Counted from the stretch's first letter, positions 37,137-47,121 are shown. The stretch: DNA of 64,000 bases from Burkholderia sp. SRS-W-2-2016 (GCF_001931485.1 NZ_MSDV01000021.1:177903-241902); one strand, 5' to 3'. Made by a program: numbers and translations. The notes: generated by a model not told the origin, from the letters alone.

Positions 37137-38519
37137 ATGAACTCTGACGCGATGAATTCCGACCTGAGCGCGCCGCTCGCAGCACGCCGGCCCGCCCGAT
37201 CGACGAGCGATGTGCGCCGCGCGGTCACCACCGCCGTACTCGGCCAGATCCTCGAATGGTATGACTTCTTCCTGTACGGCACCGCCGCGGCACTCGTGTT
37301 CGGCAAGCTGTTCTTCCCGGTCGGCAGCGATCCGCTGACCGGCACGATCGCCGCGTTCGGCGGCTTCACGGTGGGCTTTATCGCGCGGCCGATCGGCGGT
37401 GTGTTGTGCGGGCACATCGGCGATCGCTATGGCCGCAAGCTGGTCACGATGCTGACGCTGTTTACGATGGGCACGGCCACCGTGCTGATGGGCCTGCTGC
37501 CCACCTATCAACAGATCGGCCTCGCCGCGCCGGTGCTGCTCGTGTGTCTGCGCATCGTGCAAGGGCTCGCCGCCGGCGGCGAATGGAGCGGCAGCATCCT
37601 GCTGATTCACGAAAACGCGCCGCAATCGAAGCGCGGCGCGCTGTCCGCGTGGAGCCCGTGCGGCGCGGCGTTCGGCTTCGTGCTGTCGACCGGCGCATTC
37701 CTGCTCGCGCAGAATCTGCCGCCCGACGACTTCCACAGCTGGGGCTGGCGCATTCCGTTCCTGTGCAGCGCCGCGCTCGTCGTGCTGGGTCTGTGGATGC
37801 GCCGCTCGGTCGGCGAAAGCGCCGCCTACGCGGAAGCGCAGGCGAAGCGCCGCGAAAACCGTGCGAACCAGGCAAGCCGCGAGACCCGCATGCCGGTACT
37901 CGAAGTGCTGCGCCAATGTCCGCGCGAAGTGCTGACGATCTTCGGTCTGCGGTTCGGCGAAGGCGGTGCGTCGTACATCTTCTTCGCGTTCTCGCTCGCG
38001 TACGGCCAGTTCATCGGCGTGAAGTCGAGCTGGATTCTCGGTGGCCTGACGCTGTCGATGCTGCTGATGATCCCGTTCTCGCTGTTCTTCGGCTATCTGA
38101 CCGACAAAGTCGGCCGCAAGCCGGTTTATCTGGCCGGCGCGATCGCGGTCGTGCTGGTCGCATGGCCTTACTTCGCACTGCTTGGCTCCGGCGTCTACTG
38201 GAAAGTGATCACCGCGCTGGTGCTGGCCAACAGCGTCACGCTCGGCATTCTCGAAGGCGCGCAACCCGCGTTCATCAGCGAAATGCTGCCGGTGCACCTG
38301 CGCTTCTCGGGACTCGGCATTGGCCGGGAGATTTCGTCGGTCCTCGGCGGCGGCCTGTCGCCGATGATCGCCACCGCGCTGCTCGCCCACTATCGCAGTG
38401 CGACGCCGGTCGCGCTCTATCTCGGCGCGCTCGGCCTGATCACGGTGATCGCGACGCTGCTCGCCCGCGAGACCTATCCGAAGGCGATGCGCATCCGTGC
38501 GCAGCAGGACGCCCAATGA
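37137..38519 (+). CDS. MFS transporter (MHS family), probably indole-acetate-type uptake
   Basis: A 460-residue major facilitator with 12 predicted helices. The metabolite:H+ symporter loop signatures are GHIGDRYGRK near residue 95 and SDKVGRKPVYL-like near 325. In Paraburkholderia phytofirmans the iac cluster contains two transporters of this kind (iacT1 and iacT2, from memory). The stop overlaps the next gene by four bases. The N-terminal 20 residues are variable and the start is uncertain; the ATG at 37137 has no strong ribosome-binding site. Confidence 0.85.
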   Translation: MNSDAMNSDLSAPLAARRPARSTSDVRRAVTTAVLGQILEWYDFFLYGTAAALVFGKLFFPVGSDPLTGTIAAFGGFTVGFIARPIGGVLCGHIGDRYGRKLVTMLTLFTMGTATVLMGLLPTYQQIGLAAPVLLVCLRIVQGLAAGGEWSGSILLIHENAPQSKRGALSAWSPCGAAFGFVLSTGAFLLAQNLPPDDFHSWGWRIPFLCSAALVVLGLWMRRSVGESAAYAEAQAKRRENRANQASRETRMPVLEVLRQCPREVLTIFGLRFGEGGASYIFFAFSLAYGQFIGVKSSWILGGLTLSMLLMIPFSLFFGYLTDKVGRKPVYLAGAIAVVLVAWPYFALLGSGVYWKVITALVLANSVTLGILEGAQPAFISEMLPVHLRFSGLGIGREISSVLGGGLSPMIATALLAHYRSATPVALYLGALGLITVIATLLARETYPKAMRIRAQQDAQ

Positions 38520-39769
38520 CATCGCTCACACAATCGCAACCAGAGGTAATGCGCATGCACGCCGTTCAAACCGCAAGCGCCCGCGCTTGCAACGCCGCTC
38601 GAATCGTCGATACTCAGGATGACTATCCACAATACTCGGGGCCGCTGTCCCTGGACGAACTGATCGTCGAAATCGAACGCCGTCGCGACGAGTTTCACGA
38701 GGTCTCGCACGTGCCGCGCGACATGATCGCGAAGATGAAGCGCGCGGGCATTTTCCGCGCGAGCACGCCGAAGCGTTTCGGCGGCGACGCGCTGCCGCCC
38801 GCGCAGTTTCTGGCGATGCTCGAACGCATCGCGATCGCCGATGGTTCGACCGCGTGGGTCGCCGCGTTCGGCTCGGCCAACACCTACCTCGCGGCGCTGC
38901 CGCTCGAAACCCAGGCGCACATCTACGCGAGCGGTCCGGATCAGGTGTTCGCCGGCGGTCTGTACCCATTGCAACCCGCTGAGCGCGCGGCCGGCGGCTA
39001 CCTCGTGTCGGGCCAATGGCGCTTCGCGAGCGGCTGCAAAGGCGCGGACTGGATCGGCGTCGGCATCGGCGGTGCGCCGGCGAAACCCGGCGATGCGAAC
39101 GCGGGCAAGCCATTTACCGCGGTGTTCCCGGCGAGCGAGGTCGAGATCGTCGACAACTGGAACGTAGTCGGCATGCAGGGCACCGGCAGTCACGATCTGC
39201 GCCTGAAAAACAAGTTCGTCGACGAGCAGTGGACCTTCGTGCGCGGCGGCGCGGCGCTGATCGACGAGCCGCTCTATCGCTACCCGGCCGTCGCGTTTCA
39301 GGCTCAGGTGCACGCGGCGGTCAATCTCGGGCTCGCGCGCGCGGCGCTCGATCTGCTGGCCGGCCTGTCGGGCGTGACCAAAACGACGACCGGCGCGCCG
39401 CGTCTGGCCGATCGCGCGTACTACCGTTCGGGCCTCGCGCAGGCCGAGGCGAATTTGCGCAGCGCGCGGGCGTTCTTCTTCGAGTCGGCGGAAGCGGCGT
39501 GGCGCACGATCCTGGCCGGCGACCCGGTCGCGGCGGACGAAGCGAATCTGCTGCGTCTGTCCGCGACCCACGCCGCGCACACCTGCGCCGACGTGGTGAT
39601 GCAGGCGTACAAGATGGCCGGCATCGGCGCGATCTACAACGAGAGCCGGATGCAGCGGCTGGTGCGCGATTCGATCGTCGTCACGCAGCACGCGTTTCTC
39701 GGCGAAGGCACGTATGACGCGTCGGGCGCGCTGTTTGTCGGCATCCCGCCGGTCACGCCCTATCCCTGA
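38516..39769 (+). CDS. Flavin-dependent monooxygenase of the acyl-CoA-dehydrogenase fold, IacA paralogue 1
   Basis: A 417-residue protein with the acyl-CoA dehydrogenase fold used by two-component FMN/FAD monooxygenases (HsaA/HpaB and IacA type). Key stretches are RFGGDALPPAQFLAMLERIA, ASGCKGADWIGVGIGG, NVVGMQGTGSHDLR and QHAFLGEGTYDASGALFVG. It is about two-thirds identical by eye to the gene at 49807. The start overlaps the transporter stop (ATGA); ATGs at 38549 and 38555 are alternatives. It is followed by its likely flavin reductase. Confidence 0.85.
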   Translation: MTSLTQSQPEVMRMHAVQTASARACNAARIVDTQDDYPQYSGPLSLDELIVEIERRRDEFHEVSHVPRDMIAKMKRAGIFRASTPKRFGGDALPPAQFLAMLERIAIADGSTAWVAAFGSANTYLAALPLETQAHIYASGPDQVFAGGLYPLQPAERAAGGYLVSGQWRFASGCKGADWIGVGIGGAPAKPGDANAGKPFTAVFPASEVEIVDNWNVVGMQGTGSHDLRLKNKFVDEQWTFVRGGAALIDEPLYRYPAVAFQAQVHAAVNLGLARAALDLLAGLSGVTKTTTGAPRLADRAYYRSGLAQAEANLRSARAFFFESAEAAWRTILAGDPVAADEANLLRLSATHAAHTCADVVMQAYKMAGIGAIYNESRMQRLVRDSIVVTQHAFLGEGTYDASGALFVGIPPVTPYP

Positions 39770-39788
39770 ACGACGAGGAGCGACTGCG

Positions 39789-40307
39789 ATGACGCACGAC
39801 GAAACCCGCGCGCACTTCCGCAACGCGATGGCCTGCCTGGGCGCGGCGGTCAACATCATCACCACCGATGGTCCGCGCGGCCGCTGCGGGATCACCGCGA
39901 GCGCGGTCTGCTCGGTCACCGATACGCCGCCGACGATGCTGGTGTGCATCAATCAATCGAGTTATGTGCACGACGTGCTGCACGAAAACGCCGACATCTG
40001 CATTAACATCCTCGGCGCGCACTGCCAGGAACTGGCGAGCGTGTTCGCGGGGATGACCGGCTGTTCGATGGACGCGCGCTTCGACCAGTGCGCGTGGCAG
40101 CCGGGCAGGCTCGGCGTGCCGGTGCTGACCGAGGCGATTGCGACGTTGGAGGGCAAGATAGTCGAGAGCAAGACAGTCGGCTCGCATTCGGTGATGTTCG
40201 TGCGGATCGCGCACATTGCCACGCGCGACGAAGGCGACGGGCTCGTCTATTTCGGCCGACAGTTCCATCGACTCGCGCGCGCGGCCGACACGCGCAAGGC
40301 GGCGTGA
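39789..40307 (+). CDS. Flavin reductase (HpaC-like), IacG paralogue 1
   Basis: A 172-residue FMN/FAD reductase domain protein (FRNAMACLGAAVNIITTDGPRGRCGITASAVCSV, then GRQFHRLA). It supplies reduced flavin to a partner monooxygenase, here most likely the product of the preceding gene. GAGGAG lies 8 bp before the ATG. It is closely related to the gene at 54702, including the C-terminal YFGRQFHRL/YFDRNFHRV motif. Confidence 0.9.
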   Translation: MTHDETRAHFRNAMACLGAAVNIITTDGPRGRCGITASAVCSVTDTPPTMLVCINQSSYVHDVLHENADICINILGAHCQELASVFAGMTGCSMDARFDQCAWQPGRLGVPVLTEAIATLEGKIVESKTVGSHSVMFVRIAHIATRDEGDGLVYFGRQFHRLARAADTRKAA

Positions 40308-40309
40308 CG

Positions 40310-41014
40310 ATGCAGGTCTGCCTGTTTCTGATCGGCGCGAGCGATGCGCGGCCGCTGGCCGACATCGGGGAATTGCAGCGCGCCGCGAGCGCGGTCGCCG
40401 GCTTGCGCCGGCTTATCGTGCACGAGCCGATCGCCGGTCAACACGACGCGCGTATCGCGGCGCCCCATGATGCGCCGTCGTGCGTGTTGCAGTGGTACTT
40501 CGACGGACTCACGCTGCTCGAAGCCGCGCTCGACGCCGACGGAGCGGTCATGCGTGCATTGCAGGCCGGCATGCGCGAGCAGTCGAGTCCGGCGCAAGCC
40601 TTCACTCAGCAGGTGATGGCGGTACGCAAGTACGCGCCATCGCACGCGAGCGTCGCACCACAACACGAACCGCGCTGCACCTATCTGGTCGCGTATGAAG
40701 GCGTCGCGCAAGACTTCAACGCATGGCTCACGCACTATTTAGAGCACCATCGGCCGTTGATGCTGCAATTGCCGGCGCTGCGCGAACTGGAGGTCTACAC
40801 GCGCATCGACAGCCGCAGCGCTTTGCCGTTCGCGCCGGCTAACGCGATGCAACGCAACAAGGTCGTGTTCGACGATGCAAGCGCGCTGACCGATGCGCTC
40901 GCCTCGCCAATCCGCGATGCAATGCGCCGCGATTTCCACGCGCTGCCGCCATATAGCGGGGCGACTCCTCATTTTGCAATGCACAGCATCTACGGTAACC
41001 TCGCGGCATACTGA
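40310..41014 (+). CDS. EthD-like tandem alpha/beta-barrel protein, hypothetical
   Basis: A 234-residue protein that looks like two dimeric alpha/beta-barrel (EthD-like) halves: residues about 1-85 and about 115-210 (CTYLVAYEGVAQDFNAWLTHYLEHHRPL). Such domains often stabilise or process intermediates in oxygenase pathways. It begins with ATG at 40310 (GTG at 40304 overlaps the previous stop). It might correspond to the unassigned iacY of the Paraburkholderia cluster, but I cannot verify that. Confidence 0.6.
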   Translation: MQVCLFLIGASDARPLADIGELQRAASAVAGLRRLIVHEPIAGQHDARIAAPHDAPSCVLQWYFDGLTLLEAALDADGAVMRALQAGMREQSSPAQAFTQQVMAVRKYAPSHASVAPQHEPRCTYLVAYEGVAQDFNAWLTHYLEHHRPLMLQLPALRELEVYTRIDSRSALPFAPANAMQRNKVVFDDASALTDALASPIRDAMRRDFHALPPYSGATPHFAMHSIYGNLAAY

Positions 41015-41064
41015 CCGGCACGTCGCGCGTCAAGCGACGCGCGTTTCGTTTGCGAGAGCTGCGC

Positions 41065-41985
41065 ATGACCAAGCCGAATGCCGGCATCCCCGATCTGAAT
41101 CTGCTGCGCGTGTTTCTCGCGATCTGGGACCTGCGCAGTCTGACTGCTGCCGGCGATCGACTCGGCCTCACGCAACCGGCGGTCAGCCACGCGCTGCGCC
41201 GGCTGCGCACGCTGTTCGAAGACCCATTGTTCGCGCGTACTCCCAACGGCATGGTTCCGACCGATGCCGCCTTCCGTCTCTACCCACCGCTCGCGCAAGC
41301 GTTCGCGATCATCAACGACGCGGTCCAGCAACTGGCGAAGTTCGAGCCGTCGACCGCGCAGCGCGTGTTTCGCGTGTCGATGTCGGATATGTCGGAGTTC
41401 TACTTTTTGCCGCCGCTCGTCGCGCTGCTCGATCGCGACGCGCGCGGCATTCGCATCGAAGCGGCCAACGTGCCGGTCGAGTCTGTCAGCGCGGCGATGC
41501 GCGCAGGCGAAATCGATCTCGCGCTCGGCTATGTGCCCGGTCTCGACGCCGGCTGCGTGAGTCAGACGCTATTCGTCGACGAGCACGTGTGCGTGGTGCG
41601 CGCGGGTCACCCGTTGCGCAAGACCAAGCCGAGCCGCGAAGACCTGGCCGCGCTGCGCTATGTGTACGCGAGCACGAATGCGACCGGCCACCGGATGGTC
41701 GAACAATGGCTCGACGAATTGAACGTAAAGCGCGACGTCGTATTGCGGTTGCCGCATTTCGTCGTCGCGCCCGAGATCGTGATGAATACCGATCTCGCGG
41801 TGATCTTTCCGAAAAGCATTGCGAAGCGCTTCAATCGCGGTAAGGCTTTCCGAATTCTGCCGCTGCCGTTTTCTCTGCCGCCGATCGAGATCCAGGTACA
41901 TACCCACACGCAATTCGCGGCGGACGCGGGCATTGCATGGCTGCGCGAAACGATTCGTACGATGTTCTCGCAGCAGGCCGCGTAA
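41065..41985 (+). CDS. LysR-family transcriptional regulator 1 (iac cluster)
   Basis: A 306-residue LysR protein. The N-terminal winged helix is DLNLLRVFLAIWDLRSLTAAGDRLGLTQPAVSHALRRL, followed by a two-lobed inducer domain (RVFRVSMSDMSEFYFLPPLV). It is in line with the flavin reductase and EthD-like genes, so it may be co-transcribed with them. The related minus-strand LysR is at 44736. Confidence 0.92.
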   Translation: MTKPNAGIPDLNLLRVFLAIWDLRSLTAAGDRLGLTQPAVSHALRRLRTLFEDPLFARTPNGMVPTDAAFRLYPPLAQAFAIINDAVQQLAKFEPSTAQRVFRVSMSDMSEFYFLPPLVALLDRDARGIRIEAANVPVESVSAAMRAGEIDLALGYVPGLDAGCVSQTLFVDEHVCVVRAGHPLRKTKPSREDLAALRYVYASTNATGHRMVEQWLDELNVKRDVVLRLPHFVVAPEIVMNTDLAVIFPKSIAKRFNRGKAFRILPLPFSLPPIEIQVHTHTQFAADAGIAWLRETIRTMFSQQAA

Positions 41986-42006
41986 GCCTGCATGAGGCTG
42001 CGGAAA

Positions 42007-42033
42007 TACCGCGACATACCGCGACGTACCGCA
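42007..42033 (+). repeat. Three 10-bp direct repeats before the second transporter
   Basis: TACCGCGACA-type units repeat three times at a 10-bp step between the LysR stop and the transporter gene, one helical turn apart. This suggests a regulator-binding site on one face of the DNA. Confidence 0.4.
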
Positions 42034-42188
42034 AAAATCGCGCATTCGGTTTCGCATATTCACTGCACTGATACCCGCCCTGCTTTTCGGCTAATTTGAC
42101 GCCGATATCTGTCGCCTCGACACTGAGTGATATTCGAAGCCTTTTCTGAAAAGGCCGTCTCTTCCCCACATTTCAGATACGAGTAGAC

Positions 42189-43496
42189 ATGGCTTCTGTT
42201 CAATCGTCGATCGCGGACGCGCGCAGTACCGCGGAATCCGATCGCGCACTCAGAAAAATCGTCATCGCGTCGGTCGCCGGCAATGCGATGGAGTGGTACG
42301 ACTTTTTCGTCTACGGCACCGCGGCCGCGCTGGTGCTCGGGCAACTGTTCTTTCCGCCGAATTCGAATCCGCTGATCGGCACGATCGGCGCGTTCGCCGC
42401 GTTCGCGATCGGCTTCGTCGCGCGGCCGCTCGGCGGCATCGTGTTCGGGCATATCGGCGATCGTTATGGGCGCCGCGCGTCGCTGGTGTGGACGCTGATG
42501 ATCATGGGTGTCGCGACGTTCGGCATCGGTCTGCTGCCGACCTACGACCATATCGGTCTGGCCGCGCCGGCCGCGCTCGCCGCGTTGCGACTGCTGCAAG
42601 GCATCGCGTCCGGCGGCGAATGGGGCGGCGGCGTGCTGATGATCAGCGAAAACGCTCCGCCCGAAAAACGCGGTTATTTCGCGGCGTGGAGTCAGTTGGG
42701 CGTGGGCGGCGGCTTCGTGTTGTCGTCGGCCGCGTTTCTCGCGGCGCAGGCGCTGCCGCACGATCAGTTCATCTCGTGGGGCTGGCGTCTGCCGTTTCTC
42801 GCCAGCATTCTGATCTTCGCGCTCGGCGTCTACATTCGTCACAACCTGCCGGAGAGCCGCGACTTCGAGAACGCCGACAAGGCCGGCAAGACCACGCATA
42901 TGCCGGTGCTCGAAGCGATCAAGCGTCATCCGAAAGAGATCCTGATGGCGATGGGTCTGCGCGTGGCGGAAAACGGCGGCGCGTATATTTTTCTCGCGTT
43001 TTCGCTGGTGTACGGCAAGTTCATCGGCATTTCGAATTCGGTGATGCTGACCGGCGTGATGCTCGCGATGGTCGTCGAAATGGGCGCGATGCTCGCATGG
43101 GGCAAGCTGTCGGACCACATCGGGCGCAAGCCGGTGTATATGATCGGCGCGGTCTCGCTGGTGGTGATGGCGTTTCCGTTCTTCTGGCTGCTCAATACGC
43201 ATTCGACGCCGCTGGTGTGGCTTGCGCTGGTGCTCGGCACCGCGGTTTGTCATGGCGCGATGATCGGGACGCTGCCGGCGTTGGTCGGTGAGTTGTTCAG
43301 TACCGAGGTTCGTTATTCCGGCGTTGCGCTGGGGCATGAAGTGGCGTCGATCTTCGCGGGCGGTTTGTCGCCGTTGATTGCGACCGCGCTGCTTGCACAC
43401 TATCAGGCGTACTGGCCGGTTGCCGTGTTCCTGATGGTGCTGGGGTTGATTACCGTGGTGACGCTGAGGTTTACGCACGAGACGCGTCAGCGGTAA
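42189..43496 (+). CDS. MFS transporter (MHS family) 2
   Basis: A 435-residue symporter close to the one at 37137 (same AMEWYDFFVYGTAAALV start, GHIGDRYGRRAS loop and SDHIGRKPVY loop). Two related transporters in one cluster suggest uptake of more than one substrate. A terminator follows. The promoter region holds three direct 10-bp repeats. Confidence 0.9.
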   Translation: MASVQSSIADARSTAESDRALRKIVIASVAGNAMEWYDFFVYGTAAALVLGQLFFPPNSNPLIGTIGAFAAFAIGFVARPLGGIVFGHIGDRYGRRASLVWTLMIMGVATFGIGLLPTYDHIGLAAPAALAALRLLQGIASGGEWGGGVLMISENAPPEKRGYFAAWSQLGVGGGFVLSSAAFLAAQALPHDQFISWGWRLPFLASILIFALGVYIRHNLPESRDFENADKAGKTTHMPVLEAIKRHPKEILMAMGLRVAENGGAYIFLAFSLVYGKFIGISNSVMLTGVMLAMVVEMGAMLAWGKLSDHIGRKPVYMIGAVSLVVMAFPFFWLLNTHSTPLVWLALVLGTAVCHGAMIGTLPALVGELFSTEVRYSGVALGHEVASIFAGGLSPLIATALLAHYQAYWPVAVFLMVLGLITVVTLRFTHETRQR

Positions 43497-43522
43497 CGGG
43501 CGGCTCTCGCTCGCTTCACTTC

Positions 43523-43563
43523 AAAAGCATTCGCGCGGCGTGAGCCGCGCGAATGCTTTTTTA
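43523..43563. terminator. Terminator after transporter 2
   Basis: AAAAGCATTCGCGCGGC and GCCGCGCGAATGCTTTTTT form a 17-bp stem with a 4-nt loop and a T-run. Confidence 0.92.
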
Positions 43564-43736
43564 TATTTGCTTCGCCGAAAGACTTTCGCCTGACGTGAAC
43601 GGCATCGCGTCTTCAACAACCGCCAGTAAAATCAACCCCATTGATGCCATCATCACTTTTTAATCTATTTGGCTTATCCAGCGAGCGCCGCTAACCTTGG
43701 CCTATCGTCCCCAAAGAAACACACCGGAAGGCCATC

Positions 43737-44705
43737 ATGCAAGCTCAAACCCTGAAAGTTCGCGTCGACGCGTTGTGCGAGGAAGCGCATGGCGTGCGCT
43801 CGTTCAGCATCTCGCGGCTCGATGGGCAGCCGTTCGAGCGCTACGAACCGGGCGCGCATATCGACGTGACGAGCCCGTCGGGCGTCACTCGCCAGTATTC
43901 GTTGTGCGGCGATCCCGAATGCGTGGAGTCGCAGATCTTCGCGGTGAAGAAGGAAGAACAGTCGCGCGGCGGCTCGCGTTCGCTGCATGACGATGTCAGC
44001 GTCGGCACCGAACTGTCGGTCGGCGCGCCGCGCAATCTGTTTCGCCTCGAAGAAGCTGCCAGCGAGCACATCCTGATCGGCGCGGGTATCGGCATTACGC
44101 CGTTGCTGTCGATGGCCTATCGGCTCGCCGCGCGCGGCGCGCGTTTCACGCTGCACTATTTCGCGCGCAGCGAAGCGCATGCGGCGTTCATGTCGCTGCT
44201 CACGCGCGAGCCGTTCGCGCAGCATGTAAAGCTGCATTTCGGCGTCGAGCCGGAAGACCTGCAACCCGCGCTCGATGCCTGTCTGCACGACGCCGGCAAC
44301 GGCGCGCATGTCTACACCTGCGGGCCGGGCCCGTTCATGGGCCGGGTTGTCGAAGCGGGGCAGAAGCACTTGCCCGCCGACGCGATTCATCTTGAACGTT
44401 TCAAGGCCGAGCCGGTGCCCGAAACCGAAACGTCGCTCGACAGTTTCGACGTGCAACTCGCGAGCAGCGGTCAAACGGTGCGGGTGGATGCGAAAACATC
44501 GATCGTCGAAGCGCTTGCATCGATCGGGATCGAAGTGGACACGTCGTGCGGCGAGGGTGTGTGCGGGACCTGCATGGTCGACGTGGTGAGCGGCGAGCCG
44601 GAACATCGCGACCACTGTCTGAGCAAGGCCGAGCGCGCGAGCAACAGCGTGATCTGCTGCTGTATTTCACGCTCGCGCTCGCCGGTGCTGGTGCTCGACC
44701 TCTGA
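43737..44705 (+). CDS. iacF: IacF-like oxidoreductase: flavin reductase domain plus plant-type ferredoxin
   Basis: A 322-residue phthalate-dioxygenase-reductase type protein: FMN-binding domain (ARQYSLCGDPE-like RQYSLCG), NAD domain (GAGIGITPLLSMAYRL, TCGPGPFM) and C-terminal [2Fe-2S] domain with Cys271, Cys276, Cys279 (SCGEGVCGTC) and a fourth in ICCC. It passes electrons from NADH to the Rieske oxygenase encoded at 45838-47618. It faces the LysR gene at 44736 with 30 bp between stops. Confidence 0.88.
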   Translation: MQAQTLKVRVDALCEEAHGVRSFSISRLDGQPFERYEPGAHIDVTSPSGVTRQYSLCGDPECVESQIFAVKKEEQSRGGSRSLHDDVSVGTELSVGAPRNLFRLEEAASEHILIGAGIGITPLLSMAYRLAARGARFTLHYFARSEAHAAFMSLLTREPFAQHVKLHFGVEPEDLQPALDACLHDAGNGAHVYTCGPGPFMGRVVEAGQKHLPADAIHLERFKAEPVPETETSLDSFDVQLASSGQTVRVDAKTSIVEALASIGIEVDTSCGEGVCGTCMVDVVSGEPEHRDHCLSKAERASNSVICCCISRSRSPVLVLDL

Positions 44706-44735
44706 GTCAGAGACCCGGAATAAGAGCCTCGGCCA

Positions 44736-45656
44736 TTACATCTTCTCGAACCCCGCGAGAATATCGGTAATCATCCCGCGCATCCACGCGATCCCTTCGT
44801 CTTCGTGAAAGTGCTCGTGCCAGTGCATCGTCACGGCCGCTTTCGGCAATGCGACCGGCAATGCATAGATCCGGAACGCGTCGCCGCGATTGAGAATATG
44901 CGCGAGCCGCTCCGGCAGCGTCGCGAACAGATCGGTCGCGGTCAGCACACCCGGCACCGCAACGAAGTGCGGCAACGCGAGCGCAATATTGCGCCCGACG
45001 CCTTGCGCGCGCAGCGCGTCATCGAGCGCATGGTGACTGTGTTCGAGCGAGCGCACCTGCACGTGCGATGCAGCCAGAAAGCGATCGAGCTTCAGCGTAT
45101 TGCCGCCCGGCAAATCCGCGCGCTTTCGCGTCATACACACATACGACTCTTCGAACAGCAGGCTATGGCGCGTGAGCGGCAGCAGCGACGGCAGATTGCC
45201 GATCGCGAAGTCGAGCCTGCTCGAACGCAGCGCTTCTTCTATTTCCTCCACCGGCAACGGCTCAACGACCAGCTTCACGCGCGGCGCCGCCTGCTGCACG
45301 GCTGCGCACAGCGCCGGCAGATACGCCATCTCACCCGCATCCGATAACGACAGACGAAACGTGCGCGTGCTCGTCGCCGGATCGAAACGCTCCGCGTAAC
45401 GCAGCGCCTGCCGAACGGTATCGAGCGCGCGCCCGACGATCTCCGCGAGTTCGAGCGCGACCGGCGTCGGCTGCATGCCCGCGCGCGTGCGAATGAACAG
45501 CGTGTCGTCGAACATCGTGCGCAGCCGGCCGAGCGAATAGCTGACCGCGGGCTGCGATAGCGCGAGGCGCTCGCCCGCCTTGGTCAGGCTGCGCTCTTCG
45601 ACAATCGCCTGAAACACGCGCAGCAAGTTGAGATCGACGTGGTCGATGGAAGTCAT
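44736..45656 (-). CDS. LysR-family transcriptional regulator 2 (iac cluster)
   Basis: A 306-residue LysR protein with winged helix DHVDLNLLRVFQAIVEERSLTKAGERLALSQPAVSYSL. Divergent from the dioxygenase gene, 181 bp away, which fits direct control of that operon by a LysR-type activator. The intergenic region contains a good inverted repeat. Confidence 0.92.
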   Translation of the reverse strand: MTSIDHVDLNLLRVFQAIVEERSLTKAGERLALSQPAVSYSLGRLRTMFDDTLFIRTRAGMQPTPVALELAEIVGRALDTVRQALRYAERFDPATSTRTFRLSLSDAGEMAYLPALCAAVQQAAPRVKLVVEPLPVEEIEEALRSSRLDFAIGNLPSLLPLTRHSLLFEESYVCMTRKRADLPGGNTLKLDRFLAASHVQVRSLEHSHHALDDALRAQGVGRNIALALPHFVAVPGVLTATDLFATLPERLAHILNRGDAFRIYALPVALPKAAVTMHWHEHFHEDEGIAWMRGMITDILAGFEKM

Positions 45657-45678
45657 GGGAACACTCTTGGGATATCAG

Positions 45679-45712
45679 CCGGATTTATCCGGAGACCTGT
45701 TTTTAATCGATT
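45679..45712. promoter_or_regulatory. Candidate LysR binding region before the dioxygenase genes
   Basis: CCGGATttATCCGG is a perfect 14-bp palindrome at 45679-45692, and AATCGATT (45705-45712) lies next to it, between the divergent LysR gene and iacC. Typical of LysR recognition sites in position and form. Confidence 0.45.
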
Positions 45713-45837
45713 TGACGCATGATCGTCGCAAAGCGAGACTGATGTCAACGAGAGGATGCGCCGATGTGTTGCACGCAGTTTTGTGCGTCGACGTGCGTCT
45801 TCGTTTCGACAACGCGACTTTTCCCTACCCCACAAAG

Positions 45838-47121
45838 ATGAGTACGCCGACCTATCAAACCATCGACACCAGCGCTTTAGCCAAGCGCGCCGAGCCCGAT
45901 CGCATCGCGCCGTCCCTTTACTACGATCCGGCGCTGTTCGAAGCCGAGCTCGAACAGATTTTCTACAAGACGTGGATCTGGGTCGCGCACGACAGCGAAC
46001 TGCCGAAGCCGGGCGACTTCATCACGACGACGATCGGCCGCCAGCCGGTGATCGTCGTGCGCGACAAGAGCGGCGCGGTCAACGTGCTGCAAAACCGCTG
46101 CCGCCATCGCGGCGCGACCGTGTGCGAAGAGCACAAGGGCAATGCGAAGGGCTTCACCTGCCCGTACCACAGCTGGTCGTACGCGCTCGACGGCACGCTG
46201 CGCGCGCTGCCGTATGGCGACGGCTACGAAGGCGTGTGCGAGAAAGGCGACCTGCCGCTGAAGAAGCTGCGCGTCGGCGTTTATCAAGGGCTGATCTTCG
46301 CGAGCTTCAACGAAACGATCGAACCGCTCGAAGATTTTCTCGGCGGCGCGAAGCCGTGGATCGACCTGTTCATGAAGCAGGGCGCCGGCTATCCGATCAA
46401 GGCCAACGGCGAGCACAAGTTCAAGTTCAAGGGCAACTGGAAGATCCAGCTCGAGAACACCACGGACCTGTATCACTTCCCGGTCGTGCACAAGTCGTGG
46501 ATGAAGTCGATCGACGACGAAACCGCGGCGGCGATCACCAGCTTCATGACCAGCGACGAAGCGTTCTGCCGCTCGCTCGGCAACGGCCATAGCCTCGCGG
46601 TACTGATGCCCGAACTGGTCGATCTGGATCAGGACGACGGCGCGCCGCTGCCGGAGCGTTTCAACGAACTCGCCGGGAAACTCGCGGAAAAGCACACGCC
46701 GGAAGAAGTGCGCCGGATCGTGCGCTCGCTGATGGGCGTCGGCTTCAACCTGAACCTGTTCCCGAATCTCGCGCTGTCGATGGCCTTCTTCCGCGTGCTG
46801 CGGCCGATTTCCGCCGAGGAAACCGAGATTCGCCACGTCGCGCTCGCGATGGATGGCGGCCCCGACGAAGCGAACCGCGAACGTCTGCGCATTCACGAAC
46901 ACTTCCAGGGCCCGTTCGGTTTCGGCAGCCCGGACGACGCCGAAGCATGGGAGCGCGTGCAGCGCGGCTCGCATGCGGGACCGGACGTGCCGATCCTCGT
47001 CAATCGCGGACTGAATCGCGAAACCACCGCCGCGAACGGCGAAAAGACCGCGCACGCAACCGACGAAACCGGCATGCGCGAAGCGTACAAGCAATGGCGC
47101 GCAATGATGGAGCAGGCATGA
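45838..47121 (+). CDS. iacC: IacC-like Rieske dioxygenase large subunit
   Basis: A 427-residue ring-hydroxylating oxygenase alpha subunit. The Rieske cluster ligands are Cys88-x-His90 and Cys108-x2-His111 (CRHRG and CPYHSW). The mononuclear iron ligands appear as Asp210, His213 and His218 region (NTTDLYHFPVVH). In the iac pathway IacC with IacD and IacF turns dioxindole-3-acetate towards catechol. The start at 45838 is set by MSTPTYQTIDT; frames further upstream have no support. It couples to iacD by a four-base overlap. Confidence 0.92.
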   Translation: MSTPTYQTIDTSALAKRAEPDRIAPSLYYDPALFEAELEQIFYKTWIWVAHDSELPKPGDFITTTIGRQPVIVVRDKSGAVNVLQNRCRHRGATVCEEHKGNAKGFTCPYHSWSYALDGTLRALPYGDGYEGVCEKGDLPLKKLRVGVYQGLIFASFNETIEPLEDFLGGAKPWIDLFMKQGAGYPIKANGEHKFKFKGNWKIQLENTTDLYHFPVVHKSWMKSIDDETAAAITSFMTSDEAFCRSLGNGHSLAVLMPELVDLDQDDGAPLPERFNELAGKLAEKHTPEEVRRIVRSLMGVGFNLNLFPNLALSMAFFRVLRPISAEETEIRHVALAMDGGPDEANRERLRIHEHFQGPFGFGSPDDAEAWERVQRGSHAGPDVPILVNRGLNRETTAANGEKTAHATDETGMREAYKQWRAMMEQA